Assembly: GCA_029216955.1 (NCBI GenBank)
Contig: JANAVB010009598.1
Span: 25,862,646-25,926,645, forward strand
DNA length: 64,000 nt
From: Iris pallida
Lineage: Eukaryota > Streptophyta > Magnoliopsida > Asparagales > Iridaceae
Direction: 5' to 3'
The number at the start of each line of letters is the position of its first letter. Position 1 is the stretch's first letter. Shown one piece after another: positions 37,320 to 49,603 of this stretch. Under the pieces are notes generated by a model. That model searched no databases. It was given only the letters and a program-made list of their open reading frames with translations, and was not told the DNA's origin. Both the position numbers and the translations under genes were made by a program.

Positions 37320-38841
37320 GTTTAAAACCTCAAAATGCACTAGAATATCTAGGAAAATATTTATCATATTTTTCCAAGGTAATCATAAATTATATTGTAG
37401 ATAATGCATATATTATTCATAATATTTTAATTTACAGAAATTACTCACTAGATCATAAAATGAGCTATAACTATATATACACATATCTACATGGACGCCG
37501 TTGATCGCACTACATGACCACATGGACTTAGGTTTGGTCCGGATCAAGACTGGACTAGTTGGGTACTACCCATAAGTCCAATTCTGGACATAAAGGCAAA
37601 ACAGTTATTTCGGGTCAAACGATGTCCGTCGTTGGACTCGCTTTGCACCGAAAAGCATGCCAGCAACTACGGTATCTAAAGTCGTCAAACTATATGTCTA
37701 CATATCAAATTTTTTGATACAATCCCAACCGTATATCCAAAGTTAGATTACGGTGGGCCGTGCACAAATTTGTCCATTGGATCAGGTTGCGGGTCCGCCA
37801 AAATAGCGTTTCGGTCGACCTTTTCGGAATCTGACCAAACTTGGCATACAAGACCAAAAAAATGATACGTCCTTGTTGACGCAAGTTTTGTCTCGAGATG
37901 ACAAACATGCACGAAATAATTGACTAATTTACAAAGAGGTCGATACGGTGAATTTTGACGGATACGTATCAAATTCGTCTCGAACACGCAACCAATTCGC
38001 AGTCCGTCAAATCCCACACGTCCGCGAAGTCGATACGCACCTTTTCATGCTTTCAGTTCGTGACCACGTCACCCAATTTTTCGGGACGCACAGCGTATCG
38101 GGATGATTTCTATGTTTTTAAAAAAGATTTTCATGTTTTTCTTCAATTTTCCTAATGATTTATTTTACTGGATAATCAATTAGAACTAAAAGTAATCATG
38201 GAGTTTTAATCCTGATTATGTCATCTATAAATTTGTTTAATTAGGTTTTCAAAATTTCTAATAACTTGTCTGATATTTGCCTTCCAACAGAGGCATTGGG
38301 ACTGGGTTATTCGTCCAATTTTGGACAGGTTTTTCATTGATTTCAATTTAATTTAACTCAAAATTCTATTTGGTTCAAATTGAACTAATTGGGGTCTAAA
38401 GATGGTTAGGTTGTCTATGTATAGGATTTTACGGCTCAAAATTTCACTAAGCGAGATGGAAGGAAAAGATATGTAAAGATGAGTACCTAATACTGCGAAC
38501 TACTGCTATTGCTGTTGCTGTCCGTGCACGCGGCCGGCCCTTGGCGGCGCTCCGATGGCCGTACGGCGGTACACTGGTATACGGAAAGGGGCGCGGTGGT
38601 GACCTCGAGGGTGGCGAAGGCTTTAGAGAGAATCGCTAGGGTTTTCCATTCCCCTCTCTCGATCTCTCTTCGTATCTATATACATATGTATACTGGGGTG
38701 TTCTGTTTGCTATTTCGTGTGCCGGTCAGTTTCTTCTTAGGGTCGGCTGTGGGAACCAAAAGGCTCAGGTTGGGGGGGGGGGGTTAAGTAAAAGTTTTGT
38801 TTTATTTCTTTTTTATTTATTACTTCTATATTTAACTCCTC
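37320..38841 (-). mobile_element. Reverse-oriented LTR (copy C)
   Basis: 37560-38841 repeats 14755-16089 directly, including the GC-rich stretch GTATACGGAAAGGGGCGCGG and the end AAAAGTTTTGTTTTA before (AT)n. It is the reverse complement of the LTR family at 1-2407. No coding region. It gives the uninterrupted version of the site at 16090. Confidence 0.78.
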
Positions 38842-38861
38842 ATATATATATATATATTTAT

Positions 38862-38932
<71 letters not shown>

Positions 38933-38936
38933 TATA

Positions 38937-39010
<74 letters not shown>

Positions 39011-39013
39011 GAA

Positions 39014-39070
<57 letters not shown>

Positions 39071-39098
39071 ATATATATATATAGTGTGTATATATATA

Positions 39099-39156
<58 letters not shown>

Positions 39157-39187
39157 TATATATATAGTGTGTATATATAGATATATA

Positions 39188-39256
<69 letters not shown>

Positions 39257-39301
39257 TATATATATATATATATAAAATATATATATATATATAATATTTT
39301 C

Positions 39302-39339
<38 letters not shown>
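38842..39339. repeat. (AT)n tract, about 500 bp (unfilled equivalent of the insertion zone)
   Basis: AT repeat with TAGTGTGTATA insertions (39082-39200) and an inverted repeat formed by ATATGAGGAAAATATTATAT near 39003 and its complement near 39288. Confidence 0.92.
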
Positions 39340-39344
<5 letters not shown>

Positions 39345-40440
39345 TACCTTTTTAATTAATAATAGTATTATATAGGCGGTTATTAAAATCAAATAAATAA
39401 AATATTTTCAAATTTTTGAAAAGAGGGGTTACATGAGCCTAAACTTTGACTATACATAAAGACACGTGCTTCGGCACGAGATGTGGCATCGTGTTTGAGT
39501 CTTCAACATAAGTTCCACAAAGTTTGGGATAGTCTCCGAGTTTGAGTCAGGAAGGACCAAAAGACAAGTTTGGTTAAGTCACATTGAGTTGTGAGGCATG
39601 GCCTTATGTTTGAAGCATGAACAGAGTTATGGCATGACCATATTGTTGCGCCTAAGTGTATGAACCGAAAAGGCAAGTACGAGTCAATATTATCGAGTCA
39701 ATATTATTGATGTTGTTGGCACGAGAATGGTCTAAGAGGCACAAAGATAAGTAATTTATCAGTGTGAGGCATGGTGATGGTCTAGAAACCCAATATAGGC
39801 CAGGTCTATGTCCTAAAAATGATCCTAAGTCAATAATAGAAAGACAATCGAAGGCATAAAACTTGCACACATTAAATGGACGTATTGGTTCTTGTTTGGG
39901 TTTGAGAGATGCTAGTCCACCAGTACGGTTGTGTACTGACAACCTACCAGTTTCATGTGAAGGTGACAGGTACCTGCTTGCTCAAAGCGGAGCTCGCTTG
40001 GATGCGCTGAGGCATGGAGTTCCTTGGCATTTCGAGGCGTGCGGCCGCATTGAATTCTTCACCTATACGGGACATAATGTATGGTCATTGCCTATCTGAA
40101 GCACCTTCAAGTTGCAAGCCAAAGGGGGCATCTATGGTTTATTGTATTGAGAGATGAGAGAGGGCAGAGGGACTTGTATCGTGAGGAAGAGCGAACTGAG
40201 TATTGTAATCTTGGCCTTGTGCCACATTTGTAGTCTTTGTTCAATATCAATAAAAGAGCTACTTACATGACTTTTGTTGTTTGAACTTTCACTGGCAACT
40301 TACTGATTATTCAACTTCTCAGCTTGGGAATTCTGTGCGACGACCCCGTAGTAAGCTGATGTAATTGGCCGTTATGGAATTACCTTGTACGGGCGCAACC
40401 TAGGCTCACACGACATCACACCCTAGCGAGGACGAACGGT
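39340..40440. other. Unclassified repeat-like DNA
   Basis: The first 45 bp match 37152-37196. The rest has no recognised domain. AAAGGGGGCA (about 40121) resembles a polypurine tract, and CAATAAAAGA (about 40247) a poly(A) signal, so part may be an LTR-retrotransposon end. Confidence 0.4.
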
Positions 40441-42121
40441 CCTTCAGGACCGGGGCATGACAACATCCACAGCTAAACCATCAAATATAATATCCATGGT
40501 CTCAATAATAAACTAAAGAAAACTGTCAAAATAATCTACTATTACTCAGATAGTCTCGGGAACAAACCCGGTAGTAGAAAATAAAATTAAGAAACTAGAA
40601 TCCAAAACTATGACTACTAACTAATGTAAAAGCATAAGAAAAAAATACGTCAATTCACATAGTGCCAGAATATGGTATGTCGGTCATGATAGTGTCTCCA
40701 ACATACGCACTGTAGACCTCAGGATAGATCTCGTCGTCTACAGTTACATAATAGTTATCCAGTCAGAATTGGGGCAAGATTACCATAACACTATACTACA
40801 CAATATAATATATAAGCATGAAAGAACAACAGTGAAAGAAAAGATAAACTTTAGACATGATGCGCTAAGAAAAGTACAATTATAACATAAAGAAAATATT
40901 GAAGTAGACTCGATGGAAAAAGAAGCTGTATATCAATAAGAAATTGCGTGTACTGTGTGTTTTAGAGTACTAACTTTCTACATATAGACGGTTTGGGATA
41001 TACGTCAATTATACGTGTAGTGCACGACTGATATTATTCAGGTTATATAGGAAGAGATTTATACAGGTAATGTAGACCACATGCATCCTCATAGTATTCT
41101 TTCGCCTATAATTCACAAAAAATATGTCACTATATATAACAATACAGGTAAACAGGATAAACAGATAGTCATAATCGCTCAAAATAGGTCAAAAATCATA
41201 TATTGGGTCGTTTAGGTTGGATCGATGTCGAGTTCCAAAATTAATTTGAAAAGTACGACAAGTTTCATGGTAGATAACCTTCTGGCTTAAGTTGACCCAA
41301 AAGTTGTGCGACGAAAGTAGAATATAAGAGAACATGATTGAGTGAGACATGATATATCAAATTGAAGATAAACTTGTCTAGATCAATACTCATAAAAAAG
41401 TTTCTAGAGATTGGCATTCCTTGTGCTCCAAAATTAAACATATGAAAAAGTATATATTATTATCATAAATAATAGGGGAAAATATATAATAGCCAATATA
41501 TAACTTAAATTAGAATTCAAAAAAATATACAAAATTCGAAGGGCTCACAACTTACCTACCTTAGGAAATTACAAATATACAACACATAATATTAATACTA
41601 ATAAATAATCAATGACATAATCCAGCATAATCCAGCTTCGTCTTGTAATCCCTCTGATCACGTTCCTTCTTGCCGCAAAATTAATAAGTCGCGAGCTCTT
41701 TTATTTGGTACGGGCAGCCCTCTGCTAAAGATGAACTCATGGCCGTCTGTTTGGTCTTCCATGATATCCTCAAAATTAAAATATGAAATATGCTATAAAA
41801 GATACTAATCAAACACGATTCCTAGAGGACGCTAGTACCAAAGGGATTCTAACTTCACATAACCTACCAGAAAATAATGTACTCTTAGTTCTAGATCCAT
41901 CCTAACTTATATGATGATAGCACAAAATCAAGATCCAGGACAATATCCCTTCCTATAAGGAATTCAAATTTAGGTATCACAAAATAAATTCAAGGTCTTC
42001 CTAAAGAGTCCTAAGTACCATCATGGTGCTATTGGCCAGAAACTCTATAAGAAAAAATTATTACTAACTTAACACTATTCCTATATAGGCTAGGTCTTCA
42101 TCAAGATAGAAGGAATGTACT
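40441..42121 (-). other. Degenerate reverse-oriented LTR-like sequence
   Basis: No coding region. GTTATCCAGTCAGAATTGGG (about 40752) recurs as GTTATCCAGTCAGGATTGGA (about 42536), so this and the next segment are related copies. Confidence 0.45.
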
Positions 42122-43519
42122 TGTTACAACCCGCACCCAGTGTAAGGGTACGAGACCGTGGGTACGTCCAGCCTACGCTGCAGTATCGGCGGTATAACGC
42201 TATCCTAGGTCTCAACATCTAACACAAAATAATATATCTAACCAATAAAGATATACTCTCCAAATGGAGGATAATCTCAGAAGGATACAACTCAATCACA
42301 AAGTAACTAAGATGGATATCAGTACGAAATGAAATAGATAGAAAGACCTCTAAGTTCAATACAAATCCAGAATTGAAAGGAGTTTAAGTGTTATCAACAC
42401 CAAACAGAGTACAAATTAAATACATAACAAGAAACTAAAAGACATAACCCAACATTCCTAACAATCTACTCCAAGTACTACTGGTGTCTCCTCTAGGTTA
42501 GCTGGATCCTCCAGGTTCTCTGTAAATTTTGTCAAGTTATCCAGTCAGGATTGGAGCGAATACATAACTCTGAAAGTAGTTCCAAAATATGGTAGGAAAG
42601 ATATAGCTAACAATAGAATAAAGTACATGACGTGCTGTAAAAGAAGTATAAGAATATAAGAAGTACAGATAATACTGAGTACATGAATATAATAGAGAAA
42701 ATGTAACTGTAACATATATATAAGTGATTCAGAGCATAAGACAGTTATAGGATTGGCTTAGATTGTACATGGTTATTCTACGGTAACTCCATCATACGTG
42801 AGGGTGCATGCACATTTTTACACTAGAGGGATTTAATCACATAACCACTTCTACTCTCCCTATCCCAATCAATACACAAGGATCCATTCAAGTTACGTTA
42901 CGTAGATGATTGTTAGTTTAATATGGAGCATATGTGAGAACATAAGAGTATATGAGAGCACATGTGTATACATAAAGAAATACAGATACAAGGAGTACAT
43001 GATGCACATGGTAAAGTACGTGAACATGAAATACCTGATGCACCCGATGAGGGGATAACATCTCATGAAAAGATCCATATAGTACCAATCCGTGTAAACA
43101 ACGTGTCAACATCAATTAAAGTAGTCTAGAGCAGGCAATATAGATACTATCATGAATAAAAACTAATAGAGAATGTTCGCCTAATTTCCTGAGAAACTGG
43201 TGTGTATCAGTGTCCGAACTGGAGTATCAGAGTCCTATTATATGAGATACAGGTCACAATGTGTTCTAAATTGAATAATAGATTTAAACAATGAAATCTA
43301 CATGCTACTAGTCTACCTCTAGGTCAAAAAGTCAAATTTAGTCAATTGGTCAACCTTCTAGAGTTTTTGGCTGGTTAGGCTATTTAAGTGTTTTAGGCAA
43401 CTTGGTATCAAAACCAATTCAACCTAAAAGACTCACCTAGAATCCATTATATATATTAAGCTACCCTTACCTCTCATTCATATAATAAATGAATATACAA
43501 TATATTGTATAACTACAAG

Positions 43520-43598
<79 letters not shown>

Positions 43599-45032
43599 TT
43601 ATCCCTATAACAGATGTATATAAATACGAGTATATACCCCCAACTCTAATCTCTATTACTAAACTCATATATATAATATAGGTATAATGTATTCACATGT
43701 ACATAACCACAATATAGTATAGTCTATGACTCAAACTAGAACAGATCTATAGGATTTGGAAACTGGGATGCAAACAAATGGGCATTTGGCCTGGAATATA
43801 TTAGTTATATAGGACTAAACAACATTCACAATCTAAACTAATATAGCATGGGTTTGTTCACATATACAAATGAATTGTTATTCTTACAATCCAAGGAGTT
43901 GAACTATAGTTAAGGACATGGTATGCTAGGTAACAATAGCAGGTAACAACTAAGAATTTGAACATATAAAACACAAAGTGGATATGTACCTGACCTAAGG
44001 CTGCATATGCATATCCTAGAACCAGGTAGGGGTCTGCACACTAGCTAAAGGTAAATGAAATCAAGTAAGAAAACTACTATGCTAAATGATGTAGGACATG
44101 TCACTAGATGAAGTAGGGTCTGATACAAATGGGCAGACACATTAATGAAGAGAAGTGGATTAGATAATTAAGTGTATACAAGACAGAACAAGATTGAATG
44201 TAGGATAATGAGATATACATATGATTTTCACATGTGCAAGTCTGAACAAGGAGTGATCTGAACCAATGTGTTCAGATACATAAATCTGCTAAGATATGTA
44301 CAAGGAATGGAGGGATTAGCACTAAGGTTAAGGGCAACCTACTTCTTGCATATGGGTATATATATACATGTATATAATATAGGTAAATATTTACCTGAAG
44401 GCATAATATGCATCAAGACACTAACTAACTGACATTAGGCTAGGAGGTAAAGCCCCTTACTTAAGGACTGAATCAAAGAAAGGACTTAACAGAGGGTTCA
44501 ACTGAACTTGAGAGTTCAAGAGGATATATACATGGGATATGGGGACAGGGCATGTATATAGGAGACTGAACCTGGGATCACATCTATACACCATGTGAAC
44601 TAAACACTATAAACTGTGTGAACCCTACATCAAGACTGAACAAAGAAAACAAATCTGGGCTGACTTTCTACTGCAGGGCAGTGATGTATCATCAATACAG
44701 TGACACAAGGAGATGCATGACACAAGCTAATGTAATAGATGATGGTATGCATATGCAAGATATGTGTAGTGAAGGATTAAAGATTAACATTAGATGATGG
44801 CTGGACTAAGGAGTATATGGGTCTGACTTTAAGGGTATTGGGCTGAACTAAGGGTAAAGATAGAGAGAGATAAATTTGGTTGTAGGCTAAGGATGAATGA
44901 TACTAAGGACAATACTAAGAAGTGAACTCATAGGCTAAGTACTATCCATGTATGGACAAACAGGTAATGTTAGAAAAGTGAAAAGGTTGGTCAAGGAAGT
45001 ATAGTATTGATACATCGAGTGGTGGTTAAGAA
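42122..45032 (-). other. Degenerate reverse-oriented LTR-like sequence
   Basis: It begins TGTTACAACCCGCACCC, resembling the reversed LTR edge at 13550. AT-rich, no protein domain. Contains an (AT)n tract at 43523-43601. It ends where the plus-oriented LTR at 45033 begins abruptly, so one of the two is truncated. Confidence 0.45.
43523..43601. repeat. (AT)n microsatellite, interrupted
   Basis: Two AT blocks separated by TTAAAAAAAAA. Confidence 0.9.
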
Positions 45033-46625
45033 TGGGTCCGATTCTGAGATAGTTGACCGGATCGCGATTTTGTGGGGCGTACAATCCGATTCAACGGATA
45101 ATTTTGTGTACGACTCATCAGAATCCAAAATTGGATATATCGTTGAGTTCATCTCAGAAAATCGAAATCGTAGATATATAGTTTGATGAGTTTAGAGACC
45201 GTAGATTCTGGCATGTGTTTCGGTGGAAAACGGGTCCAACGACGGACATCGTTTTGACCTAAAATTATGATTTTGTCCATGTTCCAGAATTGGACTTTCG
45301 GACAGGCATTTCCTATATATATCTTTTATACCAGAAACATTTTTATGTTTATTTCGACATCTGGGAACGTTTGCGGAGGTTATACTCTTGTAGCTTCTTC
45401 TCACTTATCGATTTCATCTACTAGACTTTGCCAAAACACCTTTCAACCACCAGACAAGTATACCTTGCTATATTTATTGTCATATTATTTATTTTTAGTA
45501 TTTATTTACTTTGTTTCAAATTTTTTTTATTTGTTATAAACTGTACGTCCAAGCCACACTTGGGTGCAAGCGACTCTATTAGTCATTTTTCCGTTGCTTT
45601 ATTTTATTTGATGCATGTTGACTTAGTTTTAGCGGACTACCTTCTTATTGTGGGATAACCTTATATCTCCATTGGCCATGACACTTACACTATTCGGTAT
45701 GAGACATGTTGCTAGGGGCACAGCTTGCATATTGACTGACCATCTCTATGTAAGAAGTCGTGTGACGGATAGATGATCGTAACTGCTATGACTAGGGTAG
45801 AGAGACTCAAGCAGTTACAAAACTGGACAGGTTATGGACATGACTTGGTCAGTATGGGATATCTTGGAGGAGGACAGTCGCTAGTGCGTATGGGAAGCCA
45901 AACAGGTAAACCATAGTTTTCGAAAGGAACTATGGCGTGATATATTTGCAGGTACCCTCTGACGTTTTGGATGTTACGGCCGGATACGTATGACTAGATG
46001 CCAGTTACGTACTTATAGCCTAAATTCCACCCATGCGCATAAAAGTTGTCCTCTAAATTGTACAATAGACGGTTAGAATCTCTTTTGCATGTTTGTGTCT
46101 AGGAGAGTCTTTGCATATTATTATTCTAACAGTTCATATTAGCATGTTCTTCCTGTATCTTGTTACGTCCCTCTGAGGACCTAGTGATCTCTCTAGGTAT
46201 AGATGACGAACAGTATCCTGAGGAGTACGGTTCTGGACTATACTCTCCATTTGTAGCTGATGAGGTCTCGCCTTCGGAGCCTATTTGATTCTATTCTTAG
46301 TTGATGGACTTATGTAGTTGATACTCTTTTTCATATTCATTTCAGTTGATTTCTTTTAGTAGCTCGGTAGTGGATTTGTTTTCGCCCGACAGATATTTTA
46401 CTTTTATATTTCATTTGAGACATTTGGTTTATTGTTACTTTTATTTGTCAATGTGGATAAGATATAGATACTGCCTGTGACCATGTTATATTTTTATGAG
46501 CTGGAGCTCTTTTATTACAGCTTATGTGTGTATACGAAGATTCCATATATTGGAGTAGTCTGTGTATACACACAGCTGGCATGTACGTATTCCTAGTCCT
46601 ACGTATATTGGGACTGGGCATTACA
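45033..46625 (+). mobile_element. 5' LTR of deleted Ty3/gypsy element, 5'-truncated
   Basis: It ends GGGCATTACA. It matches 50743-51738 in two blocks (45033-45670 and 46269-46625); the 600 bp between are missing from the 3' LTR. Its left end lacks the first part of the LTR seen at 48760-50742. A non-coding leader (46626-46835) follows. Confidence 0.78.
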
Positions 46626-46835
46626 TATTTTTGTGGTGGCCCATACAGGTCGAGATAAATTGTTTAGTTACTTTACCGTACCAAGCAAGCCTGCATATAG
46701 GAATAGAGTTTAGGAATCTCATCCACATGCTTAATCACCTTCCTTGATTTTAAAATTTTGGATTCTCGTTTGACTACTTGTCTTGTATCTAGCTTGATCT
46801 TGTCCTAACATAATCTCTATTTTTATACCAATAGG

Positions 46836-48260
46836 ATGAATCTTCGTAGTGGTCGTGCTACCCTTCTTGCTATTATTGTTGAGGATTCGACCACTCCAGA
46901 AGGACCAGCGGATCAGCCACCCCTAACCATGTCTCCAACCACTCCAGCACCATCTAGACCATCATTGCAACCTGTGATGACACCATCCACTACTCAGCAG
47001 CAAGCCCCGGTACCCCAAGTGGGACAGACAGGCCGCGAAATCCTGTATCTCAAGAAGAGTACCTGCCACCCCTGCCACCCTATCCACATTAGTTTCCAAC
47101 ACAGATTCTACCCCTATATCCACCTCAATATCCACCATCATATCCACCACAGCAGCCTCCACAGTATCCACCATCATATCCACCACAACAGCCTCCACAG
47201 TATCCACCATCATATCCACCACAACAGCCTCCACAATATCCACCATCATATCCACCATAGTATCCTCTACAGTATTTGCCTCAATACCCTCCAAACTACC
47301 CCTATCCATATCCTTCATATCCCCTACAGTACAGGCCACAGTTTGTGCCACAGATGCCATACATGCTTCTGCAGCAGCCCATGCCTCAGGCTGGTAGGAC
47401 TTATATAGATTAGATTCTCCAGGGCTTGATGCAGGCCCAGATGCAGCAGAACGAGACCATTAGGAGGAGTTTATAGACAACACTGACCCGAGCACCCCAA
47501 GCCTCTGTAGGCACTATCGAGGGGTTTCGGAACATGAATCCTCCACACTTTAAAGGCACTGAAGACGTCATCAGAATTACCAATTGGCTGGTTAAGACAA
47601 AAATTCTCTTGAAGGCTTTGGAGTTGTATACAAACCTATGGATGACGGCAGTAAAGTTACAGTTGGAAGAAAATACTTATGATTGGTGGGCCACAGAGGA
47701 GAGACGGCTAGGAGTTGATCAGACATGGGAGGAATTCAAAGAGTTGTTCAATAATAAGTTTTCTCCGACACTGTCAAGGATACACTTTATGACCAGTTCC
47801 TACACTTGGAACAAGGAAGCATGACAATTGATGAATACGACGCCGAGTTCAGTCGGTTGAGTCGTTTTGCTCCCGGATTAGTTTCGACAGAGTTGGAGAA
47901 GGCTAAAAGATTCCATAGAGGATTAAGCATAGAGCTTCAACGACACACTAGTTCCGAGTCCCGAACCTCACAGGCAGCAGTATTGGCCGAAGCAAGGACT
48001 CAAGAGGGCATAAATAAGAAGAAACAACAACGACGATATGTTTCGACTGTTACATCAGCGAAGACAACACCAGCAGGGCCCATACGACATCCCATGACAC
48101 ATCCGCAGCCTAGAGCTTCCCCACAACCAGTAAGGGAATTGCCTACCTGTCATTATTGCGGTAAGAAAGGACATTTTTAGAGGGATTGTCGTCGCAAGTT
48201 GGGATTGTGTATGGTTTACGGGTCAAATCAACACCAAGCTCGATATTGTCCTTCTTGACA
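46836..48260 (+). pseudogene. gag: Ty3/gypsy gag, frameshifted
   Basis: It starts MNLRSGRATLL (46836). A Pro/Gln/Tyr-rich N-terminal part contains a 36-bp minisatellite. The conserved gag core follows: MNPPHFKGTEDVIRITNWL, WWATEERRLG, WEEFKELFNNKFSP and MTIDEYDAEFSRLSRFAPGL. It ends with a zinc knuckle CHYCGKKGHF..RDC split by TAG at 48178 and a second, degenerate Cys motif. Frameshifts near 47035 and 47815 and stops at 47260 and 47464 break it. The layout fits chromovirus-type Ty3/gypsy gag, which packages element RNA. Confidence 0.85.
47129..47264 (+). repeat. 36-bp minisatellite in gag
   Basis: About 3.7 units of TATCCACCATCATATCCACC plus ACAACAGCCTCCACAG, encoding a YPPSYPPQQPPQ repeat in the gag frame. 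A TAG occurs in the last unit. Confidence 0.88.
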
Positions 48261-48759
48261 GCAGCAGGTGCAGGGAGTAGCATTACCTGCACCAGAAGGG
48301 GGAGCACTACGTCCGCCAGCAGCTATTGGATATCCAAGGGGCAACCAAAACTCAGGACAAGCCTTCAGCATGATCACCACGGGGCCACCAACCCAAGGAG
48401 CCATAGAGACAGGTATGAAATCTTAGTTAAAATTACCATTGCATAGCCATGATCATAGAATAACTTAGAATTTCATGGCATAAACCTTGATAGATATAGA
48501 AACACGAGGGTATCCTATATAGTTAGAAACCAGTAACCCTTGTAAGTACCATAGATCATTCCACTTCCTCGGTTCTTATGTCATCGTAGTACCCTGCTAA
48601 AATGCGGAAGTGCGAAGACGACATACACAACTATTTTTCTCTTTTGCACGAAAATCGTACATGATCTTCGTGCCCAATTCTTTTTCCGTCTTGTATTTTG
48701 CTTCCACAGATCGTGCGTTATTTTATTTCGAAGACGAAATTCTTATAAGTTGGGTAGGA
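48261..48759 (+). other. Remaining internal region of gypsy element (no pol)
   Basis: No protease, RT or integrase. The end, TTCGAAGACGAAATTCTTAT followed by AAGTTGGGTAGGA, looks like the 3' end of a gypsy pol plus polypurine tract just before the LTR start TGTAAAACCC. Confidence 0.6.
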
Positions 48760-49283
48760 TGTAAAACCCCCAATTTTTTGTGAATTTTTTTATTTTGGCT
48801 TAGATTGAATTTTTACTATTTTAACATAATTTTTAAATTAAATTGTTTATATTTTTTGGTTGTATAATATTAATGATAGATTTTTACCTAAAATCCCATC
48901 CTACAAATATTTGCGAGATATTCAATTATGTATATATTTTTAGGGTTAGAGATTATTTTCAAAGGAATTTATTGATTAAATATAAAGAATATTTCCTATA
49001 TAATAAATACAAATTATTCCTTTGTATATAATATATATCTATAACCTTTTTTATATTATTTTAATATTTTTTATACTAGAATGATTATGATTAATATTGA
49101 TATAAAATTGTATTAAATATTTTAATAGGAATAAATTTTCTTATATGCTAAAACATATTTTTCAGATATAGATATATGCATATATAAACATATATCAAAT
49201 ATAGTTAGTAAATGTAGATATTTTTGTATATTTTTAAAATATTTTTTGGACATATTTTAAGCTACTTTATTCAATTTATAAGA

Positions 49284-49289
49284 TTATAT

Positions 49290-49367
<78 letters not shown>

Positions 49368-49410
49368 AAAAAAAAAGAAAAAATATATATATATATATAT
49401 AAATATATAT
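49284..49410. repeat. (AT)n, left of SINE
   Basis: AT repeat with an A/G-rich interruption at 49367-49382. Confidence 0.9.
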
Positions 49411-49516
49411 AAGCTTCCTAGTCCAAGTGGTTAGGGTGGGAGGCTCACTTGTGAGAGGTCTCAAGCCCCGGTCCCAAGCTGGCAGCCTCAAGAAATGAAT
49501 AAAAAAAAGTCATTTT

Positions 49517-49518
<2 letters not shown>
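49411..49518 (+). mobile_element. tRNA-derived SINE, about 108 bp, inside (AT)n
   Basis: An A-box-like TAGTCCAAGTGG (49419-49430) and B-box-like GGTCTCAAGCC (49457-49467) lie at tRNA-like spacing. The TGAGAGGTCTCAAGCCCC region resembles a tRNA T-arm. The 3' end AATGAATAAAAAAAAGTCAT then TTTTCA before (AT)n resembles the tail of LINE copy 1 (GGAATAAAATGAAGGGGTTT then TCA). SINEs are transcribed by Pol III and moved by LINE proteins. A decayed tRNA pseudogene is the alternative. Confidence 0.7.

Positions 49519-49600
<82 letters not shown>
49519..49600. repeat. (AT)n, right of SINE
   Basis: About 82 bp of AT repeat with one AAT phase change. Confidence 0.9.

Positions 49601-49603
<3 letters not shown>

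Noticed and set aside
49411..49518. Functional tRNA gene
   Set aside because: A- and B-box-like motifs only; no full cloverleaf or anticodon arm can be drawn, so SINE is the better call.
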